Shown: positions 18,073-27,268 of the stretch, piece by piece
Position numbering within the stretch: the first letter of the stretch is position 1
How the letters are laid out: every line of letters begins with the position of its first letter
Source of the DNA: Sulfurimonas sp. C5
Lineage (GTDB): Bacteria > Campylobacterota > Campylobacteria > Campylobacterales > Sulfurimonadaceae
Reading direction: 5' to 3'
DNA length: 64,000 nucleotides
Assembly (NCBI RefSeq): GCF_029872055.1
Contig: NZ_JARXNQ010000004.1
Span: forward strand, 62,001-126,000
The notes under the pieces: model-generated
The model's database searches: none
What the model was told of the DNA's origin: nothing
What the model saw: only the letters and a program-made list of their open reading frames with translations
Position numbers and translations under genes: made by a program

Positions 18073-18873
18073 TTGATCACACAAGCTCAAATCGATAATT
18101 TTATAGAAAAAATCCCCCCTTCTCCGGATGTCTTAAAACAGACAATGTTACTTCTTAATGCAGGTGAACTTACACGTGCCGCTAAAGTTGCAGTTGAAGA
18201 CAAAGCACTTAATGCTTATCTTAAAGATTTAGTCAACAAGCCTATCTTCGGTTTTAGACAAGAAGTAAGTGATACTTCACAGATTTTCGGTATCTTAGGA
18301 CTTTCAGGTTCTCAACAAGCCGTATACAATTATATGATTAGTCTACTTAGCCCTGCTAAATGGTCACTATTTAAACTGAATAAAAAACTCTTTTACAATT
18401 TACAAGCACAACTCAGCGGTGAATGGAAGATAATCCTTAAAAAACTTCAAATTGACGATAAAGAGATTGAAAGTGCTATCTCTTTACTTCCTGCCAGTAT
18501 CATTGTTGCAGATGCCTTATTCGGCGAAAAGATAGATGATGTTAATCTTTTAAGAAGTGCCAGTAATATAGACTATAACACCATACTTGAAAGATTATGC
18601 GGCAAGGATCTTTTTGATATTTGTGAGCAAATCGCTAAAAAATGGGACATGAATCCAAAAGTCTACCAAATTGTTCAAGCAGCATCAGGAACAAAAAGTT
18701 ATAACGATAAAGAACTCATGAAACTTGGAAAATGGATGCACTTGCTTCTATTTTACACATTATCAAAACCTGAATTTATAGATGCAGAACTTAATGACTT
18801 TATCGAATTTCAAGTAGATTTTGTAAACGACATATATAACAATTTTCTTAAAGTAGTGGAAGTAGAACAATGA
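18073..18873 (+). CDS. HDOD-domain signalling protein
   Basis: A 266-residue cytoplasmic protein with one HDOD domain over most of its length: the opening IEKIPPSPDVL, then a segment (residues about 35-60) matching the family pattern around its first helix pair, but without the metal-binding His-Asp pair of true HD enzymes. HDOD proteins act as scaffolds in signalling and flagellar or chemotaxis control. The start is TTG at 18073; no better start is seen. Its stop overlaps the ATG of the STAS/CheX gene (ATGA), so the two proteins are made together and probably work together. Confidence 0.82.
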   Translation: MITQAQIDNFIEKIPPSPDVLKQTMLLLNAGELTRAAKVAVEDKALNAYLKDLVNKPIFGFRQEVSDTSQIFGILGLSGSQQAVYNYMISLLSPAKWSLFKLNKKLFYNLQAQLSGEWKIILKKLQIDDKEIESAISLLPASIIVADALFGEKIDDVNLLRSASNIDYNTILERLCGKDLFDICEQIAKKWDMNPKVYQIVQAASGTKSYNDKELMKLGKWMHLLLFYTLSKPEFIDAELNDFIEFQVDFVNDIYNNFLKVVEVEQ

Positions 18874-20264
18874 GAGCAGTAGTAAAAAATTCAATAGCGG
18901 TCTTTCATCCGCAGGGTTTCTTAGACGGTAACTCGGCTACATCATTACTAAGTGTTGAAGACATTGATGCCACGTTAAAACTGAATGTGGAAATGGTGCT
19001 TGTTTCATTAAAAAAAGTGATCTTCTTTAATAGAAACGGTCTTGATGTTTTTGCCAAACTCTTTAAAAAAGTAAGAACAGAAAACCATGTTACAGTTGGT
19101 TTTTGTGATTATGACAGTAAAAAGTATAAAGCAATCATGAATTTTTATACCGAAGCAATGAACTTTTCACTCTTTCAAACACTAGAAGCGGCAGAACTGT
19201 TTACTTCAAGCTTTCAAAATCAACAAAAAAACATTCTTCTTTATAGTGAGGACAAGTCTCAACGTGCTGCAATTGCAATTGAACTTCATGATAACGGGCA
19301 TAACCCTATTATTGCACAAACAAAAGAAGAATTTGAAGAAAAGGCTCATGTTCCAGATTCATATGATCTAATAGTGGAAGACACTTATCTTGGACAAATG
19401 GGACAAAAAGTTGCAACTCGTGTAACAGGAAATGCTATTATCTATACAGTAAGTTCATTTTTAGATGCAGAGATCTCTCAGACATTTAACATTGCATACC
19501 ATAACAATTCTTTACACGTAGGTTTCAGGCTCTTTATTTTTGATGCTTATAAAGTTGTAAGTATGAATATCCATGCTCTTAACTTCTTCTCAAAACTTGC
19601 TTCATCTGCAGCAGAATTTAATGCTACTATCTGTTTTGTAGGTATGAGCTTTGAAAAAACACCTCTTTCTTTTAAAGATACATTGGAAGATGCGGGAATT
19701 ATGTTCTTTGATCAAATGGATGATATCTTACAAAATAAAGAGTTATTAGAGGAACTCGGAGCTAGCAGTGCGGCATCTTCAAAAAACAAACGTGCCCTTA
19801 CAAAACAGGTAGTTACTGAGCTTCCTAACTTTATTGAAGCTTCTGTTGCAACAATTGAAATGATGACAAATGCAAAAGCGGTCAAAGAAAATGCAAAAGT
19901 TGATAAAATCGTCATAGATGACAAACGTGGAAAAATAGCGAGTTCAATAGGATTTTACGGAGATATTGACGGAATGGTTATTCTTGTCTTCCCAATCACT
20001 ATTGCAAAAAAAGCTTGTGAATTGCTCATTGGTGAGTCAACAGACGATCCAGATCTAATCCTTGACACCCTTGCAGAACTTGTTAATATTGTAGGGGGTA
20101 AGATCAAAACACTTCTTGCAGATGCAAATATTAGTGTAGATATAACACTTCCAAGAACATATCCGAATGTTGATTCACTCCTTGAAATTACACAGGGAAG
20201 AAGTGCAGTAGAAGTTAGTTTAAAATTTAGTAATGAACACTTCTTGTTTTTCTTAACAAGATAA
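18870..20264 (+). CDS. STAS-like / CheX-like multidomain chemotaxis-signalling protein
   Basis: A 464-residue cytoplasmic protein. Residues 1-110 resemble a STAS (anti-anti-sigma) domain; 120-220 resemble a receiver-type fold without a clear phosphorylation site; about 220-295 look like a second STAS-like segment; 310-464 are a CheX/CheC-type domain with FYGDIDGMV and the phosphatase motif ExxN in LAELVNIVGG. CheX removes phosphate from CheY-P. The 4-base overlap with the HDOD gene indicates translational coupling. The fusion suggests a link between motility control and a partner-switch pathway, which is inference. Confidence 0.75.
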   Translation: MRAVVKNSIAVFHPQGFLDGNSATSLLSVEDIDATLKLNVEMVLVSLKKVIFFNRNGLDVFAKLFKKVRTENHVTVGFCDYDSKKYKAIMNFYTEAMNFSLFQTLEAAELFTSSFQNQQKNILLYSEDKSQRAAIAIELHDNGHNPIIAQTKEEFEEKAHVPDSYDLIVEDTYLGQMGQKVATRVTGNAIIYTVSSFLDAEISQTFNIAYHNNSLHVGFRLFIFDAYKVVSMNIHALNFFSKLASSAAEFNATICFVGMSFEKTPLSFKDTLEDAGIMFFDQMDDILQNKELLEELGASSAASSKNKRALTKQVVTELPNFIEASVATIEMMTNAKAVKENAKVDKIVIDDKRGKIASSIGFYGDIDGMVILVFPITIAKKACELLIGESTDDPDLILDTLAELVNIVGGKIKTLLADANISVDITLPRTYPNVDSLLEITQGRSAVEVSLKFSNEHFLFFLTR

Positions 20265-20278
20265 AAGCAACTTTATTT

Positions 20279-20284
20279 TATAAT
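20279..20284 (+). promoter_or_regulatory. -10 box before rpe
   Basis: TATAAT 32 bases before the rpe ATG, in the 51-base gap after the STAS/CheX gene, so rpe, trpF and the exonuclease gene can be transcribed separately. Confidence 0.6.
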
Positions 20285-20315
20285 TTCACAATTTAATTTA
20301 GTATGGATTTAATTT

Positions 20316-20960
20316 ATGATGAAAGTTGCTCCAAGTATTTTATCTGCAGATTTTGGAAATCTTGCTCGTGATGTTGAAGAGATTTGTAACGGTGGTTGTG
20401 ATTTAGTTCACGTAGACGTTATGGATGGTCATTTCGTTCCAAACCTCACTATCGGCCCTGTTGTTGTAAGTTCTGTTGCAAAGGCTGCGACAAAACCTCT
20501 TGATATTCACCTTATGGTTGAAAACAACACATTTTTTGTTGAGCTTTTTGCTCCGCTAAAACCTGAATATATCTCTTTTCACATAGAAGAGGAAAAACAT
20601 CCCCACAGACTTATTCAAAAAATAAAAAGTTACGGGATCAAAGCTGCAATCGTATTAAATCCTCATACTCCGCCTGAATCTATCGAATTTTTACTTGAAG
20701 ATTTAGATATGGTTCTTTTAATGAGTGTTAATCCTGGATTTGGCGGACAAAGCTTTATAGAGAGTGTTATTCCAAAAGCAAAAAGATTAAAAGCACTTCG
20801 TGATCGTATCAATCCTAACTGTCTGATAGAAGTAGACGGCGGTGTAAGCGATCAAAATGTTCATACTCTAAAAGAAGCGGGTGTAGACGTAGTAGTAGCA
20901 GGAAGCTATGTTTTCAAACAAGAAGATCGCGCTCAAGCAATAAAAAGTTTACAAGTATAA
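20316..20960 (+). CDS. rpe: ribulose-phosphate 3-epimerase
   Basis: Interconverts ribulose 5-phosphate and xylulose 5-phosphate in the pentose-phosphate or Calvin pathways. It is a 214-residue TIM barrel with metal-site motifs HVDVMDGHFVPN and LIEVDGG, and the flexible loop NPGFGGQ. Two ATG codons stand in tandem at 20316 and 20319; either may be used. It is followed after 3 bases by trpF. Confidence 0.98.
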   Translation: MMKVAPSILSADFGNLARDVEEICNGGCDLVHVDVMDGHFVPNLTIGPVVVSSVAKAATKPLDIHLMVENNTFFVELFAPLKPEYISFHIEEEKHPHRLIQKIKSYGIKAAIVLNPHTPPESIEFLLEDLDMVLLMSVNPGFGGQSFIESVIPKAKRLKALRDRINPNCLIEVDGGVSDQNVHTLKEAGVDVVVAGSYVFKQEDRAQAIKSLQV

Positions 20961-20963
20961 ATC

Positions 20964-21557
20964 ATGACATTACGTACAAAGATATGTGGTATAACATCCT
21001 ATGAAGATGCAATGACGGCCATTCATGCAGGAGCTGATGCTCTTGGCTTTGTATTTTATGAAAAATCACCTCGTTATATTACTCCAGAACAGGCAAAAGA
21101 GATCATAAAACAACTTCCTCCCTTTGTTGAGAAAGTTGCTCTGTTTGTAAATGAAACTCCACAAAAAGTCAATCAAATTTGTAAAGAAACAGGTGCTACT
21201 CTTGCACAGCTTCATTTCGAAGTTGACGCTGAGTATTGTAATGCTTTGGAAGTTCCTCATATTAAAGTTATTCGTGCACAAACAAAAGAGGATATTCTCA
21301 AATATAATGATGAGTATCGTTTAGTAGATGCATATTGTGAAGCCTACGGCGGGGCTGGTAAAAGAATTAACATTGAATGGTTTGAAGGGGTTGATTGCTC
21401 TAAAATCATTCTCGCAGGCGGTCTCAACCGTGCAAATGTAGCTTCGGTTAAACGTTATGGCTTTTACGGTGTCGATGTTAGTAGTGGTGTAGAGATCAGC
21501 CACGGGATAAAAGATCCAATCAAAGTGCAAGAGTTTATAAATAATGCTAAAGCATAA
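20964..21557 (+). CDS. trpF: phosphoribosylanthranilate isomerase
   Basis: Third step of tryptophan synthesis from chorismate. It is a 197-residue TIM barrel beginning with TKICGIT, which holds the catalytic Cys; the catalytic Asp lies in GVDVSSGVE at the end. The gene stands between rpe and a DnaQ-like exonuclease, away from other trp genes, and overlaps the exonuclease start by 14 bases. Confidence 0.96.
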   Translation: MTLRTKICGITSYEDAMTAIHAGADALGFVFYEKSPRYITPEQAKEIIKQLPPFVEKVALFVNETPQKVNQICKETGATLAQLHFEVDAEYCNALEVPHIKVIRAQTKEDILKYNDEYRLVDAYCEAYGGAGKRINIEWFEGVDCSKIILAGGLNRANVASVKRYGFYGVDVSSGVEISHGIKDPIKVQEFINNAKA

Positions 21558-22344
21558 TCTGCCTCTTGATGACAAAAGTATCTCCCGACTATCAAAAAAA
21601 GGGCTCTCTCTTAAAACCCTCAAAGACCAGCTCAATGAAGAGTTAGATACATCTTTAGAACTCTTCAGACTACAAGGCTTAAATATTGTAAAACATGAGG
21701 GCTATTACTATTTTGACACACGTTTTATCCCTATTGAAGAAGCTGAGTTTTGTATCGTAGATATTGAAACGAATGGTTCTAAAATAGAAAAACACCAGAT
21801 TATAGAGATTGCGGCCGTGAAAGTTCATAACGGAAAGATTATAGACCGTTTCGATTCATTGGTACATACTAAACAGATAAATCCTGCTATTACGGAAATT
21901 ACAGGTATTAAAGTGGAAGATACTAAAGATGCACCTGATTTAAAAACAGTTCTTGAGAAGTTCAAAGAGTTTCTTGGTAACGCTATCTTTGTCGCTCATG
22001 ATGTAAAGTTTGACTATCTGTTTACATCTAAAAGTATGGAGAAAGTAGGTCTTCCTGCATTACTTAACCGCTCTTTATGTTCATTGGCTTTGGCTGAAAG
22101 AACAATTGTTTCTTACAGATATGCTCTTTCGTATCTCAATGATTCACTGAACCTCAATCCAAATGCACAACATCACAGAGCTATGAGCGATGTTTTGACA
22201 ACATACGGACTCTTTTTATTATCGTTAGAAAATTTAAATGAAGATATTAAAACTGTAGAAGATTTGATAAATTTTTCGAAAGAAGCTTCAAGGCTCAAAC
22301 GTCCGAAGTTTGATCCTTTAGCTAAAAAAGAAGAGACAGAGTAA
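21544..22344 (+). CDS. 3'-5' exonuclease, DnaQ-like (DEDDh)
   Basis: A 266-residue nuclease of the DnaQ family. Exo I is IVDIETNG (about residues 72-79), Exo II contains HDVKFDYLF, and Exo III has HHRAMSDVLTT with the catalytic His and Asp, so all DEDDh residues are present. An N-terminal stretch of about 65 residues precedes the domain. It could be the proofreading epsilon subunit of polymerase III or a stand-alone exonuclease; the extra N-terminal part favours the latter slightly. Start ATG at 21544 overlaps trpF by 14 bases, suggesting coupling. Confidence 0.9.
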   Translation: MLKHNLPLDDKSISRLSKKGLSLKTLKDQLNEELDTSLELFRLQGLNIVKHEGYYYFDTRFIPIEEAEFCIVDIETNGSKIEKHQIIEIAAVKVHNGKIIDRFDSLVHTKQINPAITEITGIKVEDTKDAPDLKTVLEKFKEFLGNAIFVAHDVKFDYLFTSKSMEKVGLPALLNRSLCSLALAERTIVSYRYALSYLNDSLNLNPNAQHHRAMSDVLTTYGLFLLSLENLNEDIKTVEDLINFSKEASRLKRPKFDPLAKKEETE

Positions 22345-22348
22345 AAAA

Positions 22349-23284
22349 TTACTCTGCGAAAGCACCTGGTTTTACCAGTTTTGCGTATCTAGCTTCCATT
22401 CTCTCATCATCACTCATTAATTTAAGTTCTTTAAGAGATTCTAGTACATACTCGGCAATAGCATTTGCAGATGCCTCTTTTTCACGGTGAGCACCGATTA
22501 ATGGCTCATCAATGATATCATCGATTAAGTCAAGTTCTTTTAAATCCGATGCAAGAATTTTCATTGCATTTGTAGCAGACTCAACTTTTTTAGGATCGTT
22601 CCATAAAATTGCCGAACAACCTTCAGGTGAAATAACACTAAATACAGAGTATCTCATCATTGCAAATTTATCTGCAACACCGATAGCAAGTGCACCACCA
22701 GAACCACCTTCACCGATAACGATAGAGATAGTAGGTACTTTTAACTCTGAGAATTCTAAAAGGTTTCTAGCAATAGCTTCAGACTGGTTTCTTTCTTCTG
22801 CACCGATTCCAGGATATGCACCCGGAGTGTCTACTAGCATTACGATAGGCATACCGAATTTTTCTGCTAGTTTTGCAGCACGTAGTGCTTTACGATAACC
22901 TTCTGGATGAGGCATACCAAAGTTACGCTTTAGTTTATTTTTTGTACCGCGCCCTTTTTGTTCACCGATAACCATAACTTTTTCATCACCGATATAACCC
23001 ATATAGCAAACGATTGCAGCATCGTCACGGAAATGTCTATCTCCGTGAATCTCATACTTATCTCTTACTATTAGATTGATATAGTCTAATGCATATGGAC
23101 GATCCAAGTGACGTGCTAATTGAAGCTTTTGAAAGTCACTAAGGTTTCCATAGATCTTTTCAACCTCTTTTTCAAGTTTATTTTTTAGATCTTCAACAGC
23201 TGCATAATCATGACGAACTTGTGCAGAGATGATATCCTCTTGAATGAACTTGATTCTATGTTCAAAGTCTAAGTATGTAGCCAC
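22349..23284 (-). CDS. accA: acetyl-CoA carboxylase carboxyltransferase subunit alpha
   Basis: Catalyses, with AccD, transfer of CO2 from carboxybiotin to acetyl-CoA, the first step of fatty-acid synthesis. It has 311 residues, usual length, with oxyanion-hole glycines in [12 protein letters not shown] and the motif VDTPGAYPG. The start is GTG at 23284 with AAGGAA six bases upstream; an overlapping ATG is in another frame. It is downstream of fabF in the fatty-acid gene group. Confidence 0.98.
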   Translation of the reverse strand: MATYLDFEHRIKFIQEDIISAQVRHDYAAVEDLKNKLEKEVEKIYGNLSDFQKLQLARHLDRPYALDYINLIVRDKYEIHGDRHFRDDAAIVCYMGYIGDEKVMVIGEQKGRGTKNKLKRNFGMPHPEGYRKALRAAKLAEKFGMPIVMLVDTPGAYPGIGAEERNQSEAIARNLLEFSELKVPTISIVIGEGGSGGALAIGVADKFAMMRYSVFSVISPEGCSAILWNDPKKVESATNAMKILASDLKELDLIDDIIDEPLIGAHREKEASANAIAEYVLESLKELKLMSDDERMEARYAKLVKPGAFAE

Positions 23285-23303
23285 ATTATTTCCTTAATTT
23301 AGC

Positions 23304-24521
23304 TTATATCTTTTTAAAGATAACAACGCCGTTAGTTCCACCGAAACCAAAAGAGTTAGACATAACTACATTTAGTTCAGCTTTTCTTGCACCTTCAGTA
23401 ACGTAATCTAAATCACAGTTTTCATCAGGAGTTTCATAGTTGATTGTTGGAGGGATAATACCGTCTCTCATAGCCATTAAACAAGTAACAGCTTCAATAC
23501 TACCTGCCGCACCTAGACAGTGACCAAGTTGTCCTTTAATTGAACTCATTGGAGGACAATTTTCTTTTCCACCTAAAAGTTCTTTTAAAGCTGCTGTTTC
23601 ATTTTTATCATTGATTGGTGTTGAAGTACCATGTGCATTTACATAATCAAGTTTCGGACGACCAGCCATCTCATATGCAGCTTTCATAGCACGTGCCGGA
23701 CCGTCAAGACTTGGTGTAGTAATATGATTTGCATCTCCACTTTCACCAAAACCGATAACTTCACCGTAGATTTTAGCACCACGAGCTACAGCCGCTTCAT
23801 ATTCTTCAAGTACAAGTGCTGCAGCACCTTCACCCATAATAAAACCATCACGTCCAGCATCAAACGGACGAGAAGCGTGTTTTGGATCATCATTTCTTGT
23901 TGAAAGTGCTTTCATAGCAGCGAAACCACCGATACCAACACCAGTCACTGCAGATTCTGCAGAAACAACTAGCATTCTTTCAGCTCCGTTACACATAATT
24001 GTTTTACATGCTTCGTTGATAGCATGCGTTCCAGCTGCACACGCTGTTACAGAAGCTAAGTTTGGTCCTTGGATACCATGTTCAATAGAAACGAATCCAC
24101 CAAGCATATTTACTAATGCACCAGGGATAAAGAATGGAGAAATTCTTCTAGCTCCACGCGTCTCTAAAATTACAGAGTTGTTTTCAATTGAAGGTAAACC
24201 ACCAATACCACTACCAGCAGAGATACCGAATCTAGTTTTATCAATATCTTCACCGAAATTAGCATCTTCCATAGCTTCTTGAGCCGCTTTAATACCAAGA
24301 TGGATAAATCTGTCAGCTTTTTTTACCTCTTTAGGTGGCATAACAGTTGCCGGATCAAAGTTTTTTACTTCTCCTGCAATTTTTACAGGGAATTCTGTTG
24401 GGTCAAATAATGTAATAGTGTCAATTCCACACTCACCATCACAAATTGCTTTAAAAGCACTCTCTTTATCATTTCCAACAGAGTTAATCATACCTAACCC
24501 AGTTACTACCACTCTTCTCAT
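23304..24521 (-). CDS. fabF: beta-ketoacyl-ACP synthase II
   Basis: Condensing enzyme that elongates acyl-ACP with malonyl-ACP. It has 405 residues; active-site Cys161 lies in TACAAGTHA, and the two histidines in NAHGTSTP and GHCLGAAGS. It belongs to the gpmI-fabG-acpP-fabF-accA group, an order I also recall from Campylobacter jejuni. A gap of about 120 bases with two hairpins separates it from acpP. Confidence 0.98.
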   Translation of the reverse strand: MRRVVVTGLGMINSVGNDKESAFKAICDGECGIDTITLFDPTEFPVKIAGEVKNFDPATVMPPKEVKKADRFIHLGIKAAQEAMEDANFGEDIDKTRFGISAGSGIGGLPSIENNSVILETRGARRISPFFIPGALVNMLGGFVSIEHGIQGPNLASVTACAAGTHAINEACKTIMCNGAERMLVVSAESAVTGVGIGGFAAMKALSTRNDDPKHASRPFDAGRDGFIMGEGAAALVLEEYEAAVARGAKIYGEVIGFGESGDANHITTPSLDGPARAMKAAYEMAGRPKLDYVNAHGTSTPINDKNETAALKELLGGKENCPPMSSIKGQLGHCLGAAGSIEAVTCLMAMRDGIIPPTINYETPDENCDLDYVTEGARKAELNVVMSNSFGFGGTNGVVIFKKI

Positions 24522-24558
24522 TAAATATCTCCGTAATATTAAATTAAATATTTTTATA

Positions 24559-24579
24559 AATTAACTATCAAAGTTAATT
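24559..24579 (-). terminator. hairpin upstream of fabF, U-rich on minus strand
   Basis: Perfect 8-base-pair stem (AATTAACT / AGTTAATT) with a 5-base loop. On the minus strand it is followed by an A/U-rich run ending close to the fabF start. Second of two hairpins in the acpP-fabF gap; may act as partial terminator or 3'-end protector. Confidence 0.45.
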
Positions 24580-24601
24580 GGTAAAAACACTTCTTTGAAA
24601 T

Positions 24602-24629
24602 TTTATAAAAGGGATTTCCCTTTTATAAA
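24602..24629 (-). terminator. strong hairpin after acpP
   Basis: Perfect 12-base-pair stem (TTTATAAAAGGG / CCCTTTTATAAA) with a 4-base loop, 16 bases after the acpP stop. It probably defines the 3' end of an abundant short acpP transcript, by termination or by RNA processing, and lowers read-through to fabF. Confidence 0.65.
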
Positions 24630-24644
24630 TAAAACTAATTTTTC

Positions 24645-24875
24645 TTAGTTTTTGCTTTCAATGTAAGCAACTACATCAGCAACAGTTTGAATTTTCTCAG
24701 CTTCATCATCTGGAATTTCGATATCGAATTTCTCTTCAAGAGCCATTACTAGTTCAACAACGTCAAGGCTATCTGCACCTAAATCTTCAACGAATTTCGC
24801 ATCCTCTTTAACTTCATCAGCGCTAACGCTTAGTTGTTCAACTACAACCTCTTTAATATCATCTAAAAGTGCCAT
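24645..24875 (-). CDS. acpP: acyl carrier protein
   Basis: A 76-residue acidic four-helix protein that carries growing acyl chains on 4'-phosphopantetheine attached to Ser36 in [14 protein letters not shown] lies upstream of the ATG. It has its own -10 box after fabG and a strong hairpin after it, consistent with high, separately tuned expression. Confidence 0.99.
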   Translation of the reverse strand: MALLDDIKEVVVEQLSVSADEVKEDAKFVEDLGADSLDVVELVMALEEKFDIEIPDDEAEKIQTVADVVAYIESKN

Positions 24876-24909
24876 TATAGCTCCTATATTTAAGTTTTAA
24901 AATCTCGTA

Positions 24910-24915
24910 ATTATA
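24910..24915 (-). promoter_or_regulatory. -10 box for acpP
   Basis: TATAAT on the minus strand in the 63-base gap between fabG and acpP, giving a start near 24903 and a leader of about 28 bases. Confidence 0.65.
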
Positions 24916-24938
24916 CCACAAATATCTTAGACAAAGAT

Positions 24939-25685
24939 TTATGCCATATTCATTCCGCCGTTAACTTTCAGCGTTTCTCCCGTAATGTATGAAGCGTGAT
25001 CAGATAGTAAAAATGCCACAGATTCCGCAATTTCTCTAGCCTCACCCATTCTTTGCATCGGAATTTTTCCATTAAGTGCCGCTTTTACTTCATCACTTAA
25101 AACTTCCGTCATTTCTGTTGAAATGAAACCAGGAGTAACAGTGTTATATCTAATTCCGCTTGTAGCAGCTTCCAGTGCGAATGATTTTGTCATTGCAATT
25201 ACACCACCTTTAGATGCAGAGTAGTTTGTTTGACCAGCATTACCAGTTTCACCTACAATAGAAGCAATATTTACAACTGAACCGAATTTTTTCTTTCTAG
25301 CCCCTTTGAAAAATTCACGACAACCTATAAAACAAGATGTTAAATTTGCATTGATTACAGACATAAAATCAGCTGTTGACATACGAAGAGCAAGTTTATC
25401 GTTTGTAATACCAGCATTGTTTACTAAGTAAGAAAGTTCACCGTCACTGTCAATAATAGTTTTGATTGCATCTGTAAATGCTGCTTCGTCACTTACGTCA
25501 AAACCGATTACTGCTGCTGAACCGCCTGCAGCTTCTATTTCTTCTTTTACTTTATCTGCCGCTTCAGCACCGCTTCTGTAGTTTACCCATACTTTTAAAC
25601 CAAAACCTGCTAAAGTTTTTGCAACCTCTGCACCGATACCGCGACTTGAACCTGTAACTAAAACATTTTTTCCACTAAATTTCAT
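24939..25685 (-). CDS. fabG: 3-oxoacyl-ACP reductase
   Basis: NADPH-dependent short-chain dehydrogenase that reduces beta-ketoacyl-ACP. It has 248 residues; cofactor motif TGSSRGIG is at about 11-18, NNAG near 90, and the catalytic Ser, Tyr and Lys are in NIASIVG and NYSASKGG. It lies 22 bases downstream of gpmI and upstream of acpP. Confidence 0.98.
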   Translation of the reverse strand: MKFSGKNVLVTGSSRGIGAEVAKTLAGFGLKVWVNYRSGAEAADKVKEEIEAAGGSAAVIGFDVSDEAAFTDAIKTIIDSDGELSYLVNNAGITNDKLALRMSTADFMSVINANLTSCFIGCREFFKGARKKKFGSVVNIASIVGETGNAGQTNYSASKGGVIAMTKSFALEAATSGIRYNTVTPGFISTEMTEVLSDEVKAALNGKIPMQRMGEAREIAESVAFLLSDHASYITGETLKVNGGMNMA

Positions 25686-25707
25686 TCTTTTTTTCCCTTT
25701 TTTTTAA

Positions 25708-27183
25708 TTATATTAAACTGTGATCCATCTCTGATGGGATCTCTATATCCATAAGTTTTAAAACTGTAGGAGCGATATTGTTTAATCCACCTGCTTCAAC
25801 TTTTGAAACATTTGGAGCATCTACAAAACACCAAACTTTTCCAACTGTATGATTTGTAAGGATATTTCCTTCATCATCTTTCATCTCTTCACAGTTTCCA
25901 TGATCAGATGTCAGAACAAATGCATACTCTTTTTCATGTGCTTTTTCCACAATTTTTCCAAGTTCTGCATCCACTGCTTCAACAGCTTTTATAGCAGCAT
26001 CAAAATCACCAGTATGTCCAACCATATCGCCATTTGCAAAATTCACAACTATAAAGTCATACTCTTCATCCATCGCTTTTAGTACAGCTTCACCAACTTC
26101 TGCTGCACTCATTTCAGGTTTCATGTCGTACGTTTTAACGTTTGGTGACGGGATTAAAACTCTTGTTTCGTTTGCATAAGGCTCGTCAATTCCACCGTTT
26201 AAGAAAAATGTCACGTGTGCATATTTTTCAGTTTCTGCAGTATGGAGTTGACGAAGGTTATTATTGCTTATCACCTCTGCCAGAGTATTTTTCGGTGATT
26301 CTTTTTTGAAAAGTACCGGATAAGTAAAACTTTTATCATATTCTGTAATCGTAGCTAGGTTAATATGATTTACTTTTCTTTCAAATTCACCAAAATCGTT
26401 TGATGCAAGTGCAGTAACCATTTCACGCATTCTGTCACTTCTGAAGTTGATTGTAAGGACCGCATCATCCTCTTGCATCCCTTCATAACCTTCAAATGCT
26501 GTCGGTTCCATAAACTCGTCAGTTTCACCTAAAGAGTAAGAGTGTCCCACATATGCATCAGGTGTCATAGAAGTTTTCGGTTCAGCACTTACAATAGCAT
26601 CATATCCGCGCTTTACTCTTTCCCATCTGTTGTCTCTATCCATAGAGTAAAAACGTCCTGAAATTGTTGCAATCGAGATATTATCGTTTAAATGTTCATC
26701 TACCATTTTAAGGTATTTGTTTGCCGAAGTGGGAGAAACATCTCTACCGTCAGTAATAAGGTGTAAAAACACTTTTTTACCTTGTGCTGCAGCAATATCT
26801 GCTATCCCCATGAAATGATCTATGTGTGAATGCACACCACCGTCACTCATAAGTCCTATAAGGTGTAGTCTCTCAGATGTTCCAAGAAGATTTACAAGTT
26901 CTTCATTTTTCTCTAAAGTTTGTTCTTCAAGCGCCAAAGAGATCTTTACCAAATCTTGGTATAAAATTCTTCCGCTTCCGATAGTCATATGCCCTACTTC
27001 AGAGTTTCCCATCTGACCTTCAGGAAGTCCTACACTTAGACCAAACGTATCGATTAAAGAGTGTGGAACCTCTTGAAAGAGTTTGTCGTATGTGGGCTTA
27101 TTTGCATGGTAAAATGCATTGTTTTCTGTCTTGGCACAATACCCAATTCCGTCCGTAATTACTAAAATTGCTTTTTTGCTCAA
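25708..27183 (-). CDS. gpmI: 2,3-bisphosphoglycerate-independent phosphoglycerate mutase
   Basis: Interconverts 3- and 2-phosphoglycerate, using two metal ions and a phosphoserine intermediate. It has 491 residues, alkaline-phosphatase superfamily. The catalytic Ser61 is in GQMGNSEVGH; metal ligands include TDG near the start and TSDHGNCE near the end. The start is TTG at 27183 with AGGA six bases upstream. It leads the minus-strand operon toward fabG and is divergent from mraY. Confidence 0.97.
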   Translation of the reverse strand: MSKKAILVITDGIGYCAKTENNAFYHANKPTYDKLFQEVPHSLIDTFGLSVGLPEGQMGNSEVGHMTIGSGRILYQDLVKISLALEEQTLEKNEELVNLLGTSERLHLIGLMSDGGVHSHIDHFMGIADIAAAQGKKVFLHLITDGRDVSPTSANKYLKMVDEHLNDNISIATISGRFYSMDRDNRWERVKRGYDAIVSAEPKTSMTPDAYVGHSYSLGETDEFMEPTAFEGYEGMQEDDAVLTINFRSDRMREMVTALASNDFGEFERKVNHINLATITEYDKSFTYPVLFKKESPKNTLAEVISNNNLRQLHTAETEKYAHVTFFLNGGIDEPYANETRVLIPSPNVKTYDMKPEMSAAEVGEAVLKAMDEEYDFIVVNFANGDMVGHTGDFDAAIKAVEAVDAELGKIVEKAHEKEYAFVLTSDHGNCEEMKDDEGNILTNHTVGKVWCFVDAPNVSKVEAGGLNNIAPTVLKLMDIEIPSEMDHSLI

Positions 27184-27213
27184 TTTTATTCCTAGCTGTA
27201 AAAATTTGATGTA

Positions 27214-27219
27214 ATTATA
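27214..27219 (-). promoter_or_regulatory. -10 box for gpmI operon
   Basis: TATAAT on the minus strand, one base away from the mraY -10 on the other strand. The predicted start near 27207 gives a leader of about 24 bases with AGGA before the TTG start. Confidence 0.6.
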
Positions 27220-27220
27220 C

Positions 27221-27226
27221 TATAAT
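27221..27226 (+). promoter_or_regulatory. -10 box for mraY operon
   Basis: TATAAT on the plus strand, separated by a single C from the divergent gpmI -10. The two form a near-perfect palindrome. The predicted start near 27233 precedes the mraY ribosome site at 27257. Confidence 0.6.
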
Positions 27227-27268
27227 ACGCTTTCACTTTTACAAATGAACTCTTATAAGGTAGATTTT

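Noticed and set aside
27245-27268. ATG at 27245 as start of mraY
   Set aside because: No Shine-Dalgarno sequence precedes it, while AAGG sits eight bases before the TTG at 27269 that gives the family N-terminus.
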